Assembly (NCBI GenBank): GCA_947171615.1
Contig: CAMVYG010000148.1
Coordinates: 1 to 5,672 of the forward strand
DNA length: 5,672 nt
Reading direction: 5' to 3'
Origin: an uncultured Clostridia bacterium
GTDB taxonomy: Bacteria > Bacillota > Clostridia > Oscillospirales > Acutalibacteraceae
Shown here: one piece after another, positions 1 to 5,138 of the stretch
How the letters are laid out: each line of letters opens with the position of its first letter
Numbering within the stretch: the stretch's first letter is position 1
Program-made: the position numbers and the translations under genes
The notes under the pieces: generated by a model
The model's database searches: none
Seen by the model: the letters and a program-made list of their open reading frames with translations, nothing else
What the model was told of the DNA's origin: nothing

Positions 1-1209
1 CTTCTGATACAGGACGGAAAAATCAGAGAGATTGGGGAAGACCTCTTTTCCCACGGAGCACAGGCCGAGGAGATTTTGGATTGCAATGGTTTGATCGCCG
101 CGCCGGGGCTTGTGGATCTGCATGTTCATCTTCGGGATCCCGGGCAAACCCATAAGGAAGATGTGTTTTCCGGCTGCCGCGCTGCCGCCGCCGGGGGAGT
201 CACCAGCCTGTTGGCCATGCCCAACACCACGCCGCCTATGGATTCTCCGGAACTGGTGGAAGAGCTTTTACATAAAGCTCAAACGGCGGACGCCGCCGTG
301 TATACCGCTGCCTGTATCACAACGGGGCTGCGGGGAGAAGCAATGACAGATCTTGTGGCGCTGAGAAAGGTGGGGGCTATCGCCCTCAGCGATGACGGCC
401 AGCCTGTGAAAAATACCGCGTGTCTCTTAGAGGCGCTGAAGGTTGCCCCTGAGCTGGGGATGACGGTCACGGCCCATTGCGAGGATAAATTTCTGGCAGA
501 GGGCGGCCTGATCAATGAAGGAGAGATCTCCCGGCTGTTGGGCGTGAAAGGAATTCCCAATGCCGCGGAGGACTGCGGCACCGCCAGGGAGATCGCGGCG
601 GCAGCCTCGGTAGACGCACCCATTCATATCTGCCATGTCAGTACGAAAGGCTCTGTAGAGCTGATCCGGGATGCCAAACGCCGGGGGGTGAAGGTTACGG
701 CGGAAACCTGTCCCCATTATCTGTTGCTCACAGAGGATGCCTTGCGGAAGCGTGATGCCGATTACCGCATGAACCCGCCTCTGCGCACAGAAGCGGATCG
801 TCTGGCTCTGCTGGATGGCTTGAAGGACGGTACCATCGACGCCATTTCCACCGATCACGCGCCTCATACGCCGGAGGAAAAAGCGGATTTCTATACCGCC
901 CCCAACGGTTCCATCGGCATGGAAACCTCTCTGGCGGCGTCCCTTACCGCGCTGAAGGATGTGCTGACAGTCGGTGAAGTGATAGAAAAAATGAGCTTGA
1001 ACCCTGCGAAAATTCTGGGGATTCCGGCAGGAACGCTTCGTCCGGGAGAAAATGCGGATATTGTCCTGTTTGATCCCGAGCAGAACTGGACGGTAGACGA
1101 AAACGCCCTGCACGGAAAAAGCCGGAATACGCCCTTTAAGGGGATGAATCTAAAGGGAAAGGTGCTAACTACCTTTTTCCACGGCAGAAAAGTATTTGAT
1201 ATCAGATAG
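1..1209 (+). CDS. pyrC: Dihydroorotase, type I (PyrC), 5'-truncated by window edge
   Basis: Zinc amidohydrolase that reversibly cyclises N-carbamoyl-L-aspartate to L-dihydroorotate, the third step of UMP synthesis, in the cytoplasm. The frame is open from base 1 and gives 402 visible residues; roughly 25 N-terminal residues are missing if it matches the usual ~425-430 aa. Visible hallmarks, numbered from the first codon in the window: the metal-binding HVH (H41, H43) within HVHLRDPGQ, the MPNTTPP substrate loop, SDDG (D131/D132), AHCED (H159), HICHVS (H212) and STDHAPH (D285). This is the class I pattern of Gram-positive and many other bacteria. The C-terminal PGENADIVLFD stretch is the usual small beta domain of amidohydrolases. 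The in-frame TTG at 76 is not the real start, because family-typical sequence precedes it. It ends in TAG 10 nt before pyrF. No inactivating change is seen. Confidence 0.96.
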   Translation, partial: LLIQDGKIREIGEDLFSHGAQAEEILDCNGLIAAPGLVDLHVHLRDPGQTHKEDVFSGCRAAAAGGVTSLLAMPNTTPPMDSPELVEELLHKAQTADAAVYTAACITTGLRGEAMTDLVALRKVGAIALSDDGQPVKNTACLLEALKVAPELGMTVTAHCEDKFLAEGGLINEGEISRLLGVKGIPNAAEDCGTAREIAAAASVDAPIHICHVSTKGSVELIRDAKRRGVKVTAETCPHYLLLTEDALRKRDADYRMNPPLRTEADRLALLDGLKDGTIDAISTDHAPHTPEEKADFYTAPNGSIGMETSLAASLTALKDVLTVGEVIEKMSLNPAKILGIPAGTLRPGENADIVLFDPEQNWTVDENALHGKSRNTPFKGMNLKGKVLTTFFHGRKVFDIR

Positions 1210-1213
1210 GAGA
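1208..1213 (+). promoter_or_regulatory. Shine-Dalgarno site of pyrF
   Basis: AGGAGA lies 6 nt before the ATG at 1220 and overlaps the pyrC stop codon (TAG, 1207-1209). It decides the pyrF start: a longer in-frame opening from a TTG at 1196 would place this ribosome site inside the coding region. The arrangement suggests translational coupling of pyrF to pyrC. Confidence 0.75.
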
Positions 1214-1219
1214 ATTCTT

Positions 1220-2158
1220 ATGGCAATGGATCGTTTGCTGGAAAAAATTGTAGAGCTGCAAAACCCCACTGTGGCGGGGCTGGATCCCAAGCTCAGCTAT
1301 ATTCCGGAATCTATCCGGGCAGAAAGCTATGGAAAATACGGTAAGGCGCTGGAAGGGGCGGCAGACGCGCTGCTTACTTTTAATAAAGGCTTGATCGACG
1401 CCTTGTGCGATGTTGTTCCGGCGGTAAAGCCCCAGGCGGCCTACTATGAAATGTACGGCTGGCAGGGTGTAAAAGCCCTTACCGAAACGATTCGTTACGC
1501 AAGGGAAAAGGGAATGGCTGTCATTACCGACGGAAAGCGCAACGATATCGGAGCTACCATGCAGGCCTATGCCTCCGCTCATTTGGGCGTTACCGAAGTG
1601 GAGAATGAAACCTTTGAGGCCTTCGGCGCGGATGCGCTCACCGTCAACGGCTATCTGGGCTCTGATGGGATCAAGCCTCTTTTAGAAGTCTGTAAAACCG
1701 GAGATAAGGGAATTTTTGTGTTGGTAAAAACCTCCAATCCCTCCTCCGGAGAATTGCAGGATAAAACTCTTTCAGACAGCGCCACAATTTACCGTACCAT
1801 GGGCAATATGTGTGAAAACTGGGGGAAGGAGCTGCCCGGAAAATACGGCTATTCCGGCGTGGGAGCCGTTGTTGGCGCTACTTATCCTGCTCAGCTGGAA
1901 GAGCTGAGAAAGGAGCTCCCACATACCTTCTTTTTGGTGCCCGGCTATGGAGCCCAGGGCGGCGGGGCAGAGGACGTCGCCCCCGCCTTTGATGAAAACG
2001 GTCTGGGAGCCATTGTCAATTCCTCCCGGGGGATCATGTGCGCCTGGCAGAAGGAGAACTGTGCTCCGGAGGAATATGCCCAGGCCGCCCGCCGGGAAGC
2101 GATTCGCATGAGAGATGAGATCGTAAGGCGAATCGGAACGATCAAGCTTCCGAAATGA
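1220..2158 (+). CDS. pyrF: Orotidine-5'-phosphate decarboxylase, type 2 (PyrF)
   Basis: Cytoplasmic TIM-barrel enzyme that decarboxylates OMP to UMP, the last step of the pathway. The 312 aa product has the length of the long 'type 2' family rather than the ~230-240 aa E. coli/B. subtilis form. Visible motifs: AGLDP near residue 20, the catalytic Lys/Asp array DGKRNDIGAT (D104, K106, D109), LVKTSNPSSGE (about residues 168-178) typical of type 2 enzymes, VVGATYP (about 217-223), and the phosphate-binding end VNSSRGIMCAW (about 266-276). ATG 1220 is chosen because AGGAGA lies just upstream; a second ATG at 1226 is a less likely alternative. It follows pyrC by 10 nt. The gene is intact and ends in TGA just before the palindromic repeat cluster. 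Class and function are secure from motifs; activity is inferred. Confidence 0.96.
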   Translation: MAMDRLLEKIVELQNPTVAGLDPKLSYIPESIRAESYGKYGKALEGAADALLTFNKGLIDALCDVVPAVKPQAAYYEMYGWQGVKALTETIRYAREKGMAVITDGKRNDIGATMQAYASAHLGVTEVENETFEAFGADALTVNGYLGSDGIKPLLEVCKTGDKGIFVLVKTSNPSSGELQDKTLSDSATIYRTMGNMCENWGKELPGKYGYSGVGAVVGATYPAQLEELRKELPHTFFLVPGYGAQGGGAEDVAPAFDENGLGAIVNSSRGIMCAWQKENCAPEEYAQAARREAIRMRDEIVRRIGTIKLPK

Positions 2159-2169
2159 TAGAGGAGAAA

Positions 2170-2193
2170 GTTTGAAAAATAAATTTTTCAAAC
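2170..2193. repeat. Palindrome 1 (11-bp AT-rich inverted repeat)
   Basis: GTTTGAAAAAT and its exact reverse complement ATTTTTCAAAC are separated by AA. It starts 12 nt after the pyrF stop codon. No U-tract follows it, so it is not a classic terminator. Confidence 0.8.
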
Positions 2194-2197
2194 CAGG

Positions 2198-2221
2198 TTT
2201 TGCGGCTTTTGCCGCTAAAAA
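2198..2221. repeat. Palindrome 2 (GC core with T/A flanks)
   Basis: GCGGC-TTTT-GCCGC forms a 5-bp GC core with a 4-nt loop (2202-2215). Flanking TTTT (2198-2201) and AAAA extend the stem past a bulged T at 2216. It resembles a terminator stem, but neither strand has a proper T-run after it. Confidence 0.7.
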
Positions 2222-2243
2222 GATGATTTTTTGAAAAATCATC
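2222..2243. repeat. Palindrome 3 (10-bp AT-rich inverted repeat)
   Basis: GATGATTTTT and its exact reverse complement AAAAATCATC are separated by TG. It abuts palindrome 2 and shares the TTTGAAAAAT word with palindrome 1. Confidence 0.8.
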
Positions 2244-2269
2244 CGGGCAATTTCCAAGGAAAGGATGCG

Positions 2270-2292
2270 TTTTGCAGGCCTTGCCTGCAAAA
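2270..2292. repeat. Palindrome 4 (10-bp inverted repeat before the GNAT gene)
   Basis: TTTTGCAGGC and its exact reverse complement GCCTGCAAAA are separated by CTT. It ends 15 nt before the preferred ATG of the acetyltransferase gene, so on mRNA the hairpin could influence ribosome access. Confidence 0.8.
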
Positions 2293-2307
2293 GCTATGGT
2301 TATAACA

Positions 2308-2841
2308 ATGAGTGAAATACGTTTGAAGATACCCACTGCGGAATATGCCGAACAGATCATGGCGTACCGCAAAGAGTTCTTGGACAATAACAGCGAGATG
2401 GACGGCTGTAACGGCTTGCACAAATGTGAATGCGCAGAAGACTGGCTTGAAAAAATTGAAAAAATGCGCATCCCGGAGACCTGTCCCAAAAACATTTCCA
2501 CCGCTACACAGTATATCGCTGTGCGGGAAAGCGATGACAAGCTGGTGGGGATGATCGATCTGCGCCATCACATCGACCATCCGATCTTGTCTTTCTTCGG
2601 TGGGCATATCGGCTACAGCGTTCTTCCCAGCGAGCGTCGGAAGGGCTATGCCAAGGAAATGCTTCGCCAGTGTCTGGAAAAAGCAAAGGAGAGGGGCCTT
2701 CACTATGTGATGGTTACCTGTGTACAGGGCAATCTGGGCAGTGAAAAGACGATCCTTGCAAACGGTGGGGTGCTTCAAAGGGAAACCTTTGTGCCGGAAC
2801 GAGATGAGACCCTGAAGGTTTTTTGGATGGAATTACAGTAA
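2308..2841 (+). CDS. GNAT-family N-acetyltransferase
   Basis: Predicted cytoplasmic acetyl-CoA-dependent N-acetyltransferase of 177 aa; the substrate cannot be deduced. The GNAT core is clear: KLVGMIDLRH (beta-strand 4 region, about residues 78-87), GGHIGYSV (about 98-105), then the acetyl-CoA pyrophosphate loop SERRKGYAKEML (R110, G113, A115), followed by the C-terminal N-x-x-S pattern (N142, S145) and NGG (152-154) common in this superfamily. The start is uncertain. ATG 2308 gives the most natural N-terminus (MSEIRLKIP) but lacks a strong ribosome site. ATG 2296, or TTG 2272 with AAGGAAAGG 7 nt upstream, are in-frame alternatives, and TTG 2272 lies inside palindrome 4. The gene interrupts the usual pyrF-pyrK neighbourhood and follows the repeat cluster, suggesting insertion as a unit. 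pyrK starts 15 nt after its stop. No pyrimidine role is implied by its sequence. Confidence 0.88.
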   Translation: MSEIRLKIPTAEYAEQIMAYRKEFLDNNSEMDGCNGLHKCECAEDWLEKIEKMRIPETCPKNISTATQYIAVRESDDKLVGMIDLRHHIDHPILSFFGGHIGYSVLPSERRKGYAKEMLRQCLEKAKERGLHYVMVTCVQGNLGSEKTILANGGVLQRETFVPERDETLKVFWMELQ

Positions 2842-2856
2842 AGAAGGGAAAAGCCC

Positions 2857-3615
2857 ATGAAGTACGATTCAAAAATCTGTAAGCTGGTAAAAGCGGAGAA
2901 GCTCACTTTCGATGTTTATGATTTTACCCTGCACTGCCCAGAGCTGGCGGTAAAGGCGGTTCCGGGGCAGTTTGCTCAAATCTATCTGCCCGGTCACACT
3001 CTGCGCCGGCCTATTTCCATTTGTGGAATTGACAAAGAAGCAGGGAATCTTCGCTTTGTGTTTCAGATTCGGGGACAGGGTACGGCGGAGTTGGCACAGC
3101 TTCCACTGGAAAGCGCAGTTGAGATCCTTGCCCCCCTGGGAAATGGATTTCCCCTTGATCCCGGCAAGCGAACCCTTCTGGTAGGCGGCGGTATTGGCAC
3201 GCCGCCCATGCTGGGCTGTGCTGATGCGCTGAGGGAAAACGTCGTGGCGATTTTGGGGTTTCGTTCCAAAGACGCTGTGATCCTGGAGCAGGATTTTAAG
3301 AAAACCGGCGCGAAAACGCTGGTTGCTACCGATGACGGTACCTATGGTTTTCACGGCCTGGTCACAGAACTTGCCGGGCAGGAGCAGTTTGATGTTGTTT
3401 TTGCCTGCGGCCCCACGCCCATGCTGAAAGCGGTGCGGGCTTTGGCAGAGCAGAGGAATGTTCCCTGCTTCCTTTCTCTGGAGGAACGCATGGCCTGTGG
3501 GATCGGCGCCTGCCTCGGCTGCGCGACGCCCTTGCTGGATGAAAGCGGATGTCAGTATTTTGGTCATGTGTGTAAAGACGGCCCGGTGTTTGAAAGCAGC
3601 CGGGTAGTACTATAG
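2857..3615 (+). CDS. pyrK: Dihydroorotate dehydrogenase B, electron-transfer subunit (PyrK)
   Basis: FAD and [2Fe-2S] subunit that takes electrons from the FMN of class 1B PyrD and gives them to NAD+, letting PyrD work without quinone. The 252 aa product has normal family length. Domains in order: an FAD-binding barrel with RRPISICG (residues 50-57); a nucleotide-binding domain with LVGGGIGTPPML (108-119) and ACGPTPML (183-190); and the C-terminal iron-sulfur motif with C214, C219 and C222 (C-x4-C-x2-C) and the fourth ligand C239 in HVCKDGPVF. All four cysteines are present. ATG 2857 has AGAAGGGA about 8 nt upstream. It sits 15 nt after the acetyltransferase gene and 14 nt before the S51-PyrD fusion gene, whose PyrD half should be its partner. 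Confidence 0.95.
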   Translation: MKYDSKICKLVKAEKLTFDVYDFTLHCPELAVKAVPGQFAQIYLPGHTLRRPISICGIDKEAGNLRFVFQIRGQGTAELAQLPLESAVEILAPLGNGFPLDPGKRTLLVGGGIGTPPMLGCADALRENVVAILGFRSKDAVILEQDFKKTGAKTLVATDDGTYGFHGLVTELAGQEQFDVVFACGPTPMLKAVRALAEQRNVPCFLSLEERMACGIGACLGCATPLLDESGCQYFGHVCKDGPVFESSRVVL

Positions 3616-3623
3616 GGGAGGAA
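3615..3623 (+). promoter_or_regulatory. Shine-Dalgarno site of the S51-PyrD gene
   Basis: The purine run GGGGAGGAA begins on the last base of the pyrK stop codon; its GGAGG core (3617-3621) lies 8 nt before ATG 3630. This is a strong ribosome site and supports translation from the S51 end of the fused gene rather than only from within it. Confidence 0.75.
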
Positions 3624-3629
3624 TCGGCC

Positions 3630-4229
3630 ATGATTCTGTTGTGTTCCAATGGTCTGACCAGTCAGGAGCTGCTGGGGGAAGTCAAAAAATTGATCGGAAC
3701 CGGGAAGAAAGCGGCTCTGGTGGTGACGGCCGACCCGGAGTATAAAGAGAAAAATTACCATGTGCCCCGCAGTGTAAAAGAGCTGGAATTTTTGGGGCTT
3801 ACCGTAGAACTGTTTGATTTTGATACGGATCCTGCCGAAAAGCTACTTTCCTATGATGTGGTTGAACTCATCGGTGGAAACCCCTATTATCTGCTGCATT
3901 CTATCCGGGAGCACCGTGGGGAAGAGGCGCTGCGTGCCGTGGCGGAAAAAGGCCTGCTCATTGGCTGGAGCGCAGGTGCGCTGGTGCTGGAGCAGACCAT
4001 CGCCCTTGCAGACCGGTTTTTGCCGGAATTAAATTTTGTGGGTCTCCGGGACCTGCGGGGCCTTGGACTGACAGACCTTCAAATTCTGCCCCATTACAGC
4101 AAGCAGCAGAAACGGGATAGCGGCACGGAGGAAAAATGCCGCCGGTATGAGCGGGAAAATCAGTGCACAGTCCTTCGCCTGGACGATGGGGAAGGCGTGG
4201 TGGTTGGGGAAGCGCCCCGGGAAATTCGC
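3630..4229 (+). other. S51 peptidase / class I amidotransferase-like domain (N-terminal half of fusion)
   Basis: Residues 1-200 of the fused protein. The fold family uses a Ser nucleophile in a sharp turn, here GWSAGA with S114 (codon 3969-3971), and a His in the ILPHYS motif, H155 (codon 4092-4094). In dipeptidase E the triad is Ser-Asp-His with Asp about 15 residues after Ser; D128 is the nearest candidate, but I cannot confirm it. The domain seems full length: it runs from an N-terminal strand (MILLCSNGLTS) to the closing LRLDDGEGVVV strand pair. Family members cleave Asp-X dipeptides or cyanophycin, but many relatives carry only a generic 'glutamine amidotransferase-like' name, so the substrate is open. 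Confidence 0.8.
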
Positions 4230-5138
4230 TTGCGCCAAAAAGTGACGGTGGCAGGTGTGGATTTTATGAATCCGCTGATCGCCGCTTCCGGCACCTTTGG
4301 CTTTGGCCGGGAATATAACGAATTTTATCCCCTGTCTATACTGGGGGGGATTTCCTGTAAGGGAACCACCATCAAAGAGCGCCCCGGAAATCCGCCGCCC
4401 AGAGTGACGGAAACGCCTGCCGGCATGCTCAACGCGGTAGGGCTGCAAAATCCGGGAGTGGAGCATTTTATCGAGCATGATCTTCCCTGGCTCTCCCATC
4501 AGGGAACGAAGGTTATCGCCAATGTGGCGGGAAATGCGCCGGAGGATTACTGCCAGACGGTAGAAAAGCTCAACGATACCCCGGTAGATATGATCGAGCT
4601 GAACATTTCCTGCCCCAATGTGAAGCAGGGGGGCGTGCAGTTCGGCACTACCTGCGAAGGCGTGTACGGCATCACAAACGAAGTGCGGAAGCACTGCAAA
4701 AAGCCCCTGATGGTCAAGCTTTCTCCCAATGTGACGGATATTTCCGAAATGGCTGTGGCGGCGGAAAGCGCCGGGGCGGACGCTGTTTCCCTTATCAATA
4801 CCCTGACCGGCATGAGAATCGATATCCATACCCGCCGTCCCATCCTGCACAACAATACCGGCGGTCTTTCCGGCCCGGCAGTGCTGCCGGTTGCCCTGCG
4901 TATGGTATGGCAGACCGCCCGGAAGGTGAAGATTCCCATTGTGGGGCTGGGCGGCATTTCCACCTGGCAGGACGCGGTGGAAATGCTTTTAGCCGGAGCC
5001 ACCGCCTTACAGATCGGCACAGTGCTGTTTACCGATCCTTATGCGCCTTTAAAGATCTGGGAGGGCCTTTCCCGTTATATGAAGGAGAATGGGATCGATT
5101 CCCTTTCCCAGCTGACAGGAGGAGTGCGTCCATGGTAA
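3630..5138 (+). CDS. pyrD: Fused peptidase S51-like domain + dihydroorotate dehydrogenase 1B (PyrD)
   Basis: A single 502-residue frame. Residues 1 to about 200 look like a complete peptidase S51 (dipeptidase E/cyanophycinase)-type domain. Residues from about 201 to 502 are a complete class 1B dihydroorotate dehydrogenase, which oxidises dihydroorotate to orotate on FMN and passes electrons to PyrK. S51 signs: GGNPYYLL (82-89), the nucleophile elbow GWSAGA (S114), and ILPHYS with H155. PyrD signs: ASGTFGFG (219-226), CKGTT (K244), LNAVGLQNPG, the catalytic-cysteine motif LNISCPN (C328), MVKLSPN (K363), INTLTG, GGLSGPA and GLGGIS. Stand-alone PyrD is usually ~300-310 aa, so about 200 residues are extra. 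ATG 3630 has a strong ribosome site; no stop or frameshift separates the halves. An internal TTG at 4230 could also yield PyrD alone. The domain calls are secure; whether the fused chain persists in the cell is unknown. Confidence 0.93.
   Translation: MILLCSNGLTSQELLGEVKKLIGTGKKAALVVTADPEYKEKNYHVPRSVKELEFLGLTVELFDFDTDPAEKLLSYDVVELIGGNPYYLLHSIREHRGEEALRAVAEKGLLIGWSAGALVLEQTIALADRFLPELNFVGLRDLRGLGLTDLQILPHYSKQQKRDSGTEEKCRRYERENQCTVLRLDDGEGVVVGEAPREIRLRQKVTVAGVDFMNPLIAASGTFGFGREYNEFYPLSILGGISCKGTTIKERPGNPPPRVTETPAGMLNAVGLQNPGVEHFIEHDLPWLSHQGTKVIANVAGNAPEDYCQTVEKLNDTPVDMIELNISCPNVKQGGVQFGTTCEGVYGITNEVRKHCKKPLMVKLSPNVTDISEMAVAAESAGADAVSLINTLTGMRIDIHTRRPILHNNTGGLSGPAVLPVALRMVWQTARKVKIPIVGLGGISTWQDAVEMLLAGATALQIGTVLFTDPYAPLKIWEGLSRYMKENGIDSLSQLTGGVRPW
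4219..4232 (+). promoter_or_regulatory. Possible internal ribosome site and TTG start for free PyrD
   Basis: GGGAA (4219-4223) lies 6 nt before TTG 4230-4232, exactly where the PyrD-homologous part begins. The match to anti-Shine-Dalgarno is only partial and TTG is a weak start, so this is a candidate only. GTG codons at 4242 and 4248 are further options without a ribosome site. Confidence 0.25.
4230..5138 (+). other. pyrD: PyrD class 1B domain (C-terminal half of fusion), with possible internal start
   Basis: Residues 201-502 of the fusion, 302 residues counting from the TTG at 4230; this is the normal length of a stand-alone class 1B PyrD. The segment opens with RQKVTVAGVDFMNPL, the usual N-terminal beta-hairpin of the family, so nothing is missing from the enzyme. 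The catalytic base is Cys (C328, codon 4611-4613) as in class 1B and not Ser as in class 2. The tail SQLTGGVRPW is typical of the enzyme's end. Confidence 0.88.
5117..5122 (+). promoter_or_regulatory. Shine-Dalgarno site of the histidine phosphatase gene
   Basis: A perfect AGGAGG inside the last codons of the pyrD half lies 9 nt before ATG 5132. Together with the overlap of that ATG with the pyrD stop, it fixes the start and indicates translational coupling. Confidence 0.8.

Larger units (their letters stand above)
2170..2292. repeat. Intergenic cluster of four palindromes (REP/MITE-like repeat candidate)
   Basis: The 149-nt gap between pyrF and the acetyltransferase gene carries four strong inverted repeats in tandem: 2170-2193, 2198-2221, 2222-2243 and 2270-2292, plus a small one at 2251-2262 (TTTCC-AA-GGAAA). 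It is far more AT-rich than the flanking genes. The 10-mer TTTGAAAAAT occurs in both the first (2171-2180) and third (2230-2239) palindromes. Closely packed hairpins with short loops are typical of dispersed intergenic repeats or of RNA stability/processing elements. The palindromes fold on either strand, so direction cannot be assigned. Whether copies occur elsewhere in the genome cannot be seen here. No other gene is convincing in this stretch. Confidence 0.6.

Noticed and set aside
76..1209. Dihydroorotase starting at the TTG at 76
   Set aside because: The frame is open from base 1 and the preceding residues (LLIQDGKIREIG...) are the normal start of the amidohydrolase beta domain; the gene is cut by the window edge.
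1196..1219. Longer pyrF N-terminus from TTG 1196 overlapping pyrC
   Set aside because: The AGGAGA ribosome site lies inside this extension, correctly spaced for ATG 1220, and the added residues do not resemble the family.
2198..2221. Rho-independent terminator after pyrF
   Set aside because: The GC core is short (5 bp), and what follows on the + strand is TAAAAA, not a T-run; on the minus strand the stem is followed by AAAACC. It is better read as part of the palindrome cluster.
2170..2292. CRISPR array
   Set aside because: The repeated units are different palindromes with no constant repeat length or unique spacers of regular size.
3630..4260. S51 half as a pseudogene fragment fused by decay
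   Set aside because: The domain has its N-terminal strand, nucleophile elbow, His motif and closing strands, with no internal stop or frame break, and a strong ribosome site, so decay is not visible.
4029..4850. 273-codon open frame on the minus strand opposite the fusion gene
   Set aside because: It lies wholly opposite strongly supported coding sequence, has no recognisable domain, and is explained by the codon bias of the real gene. The same holds for minus-strand frames at 427-1113, 2239-2778 and 2869-3567.
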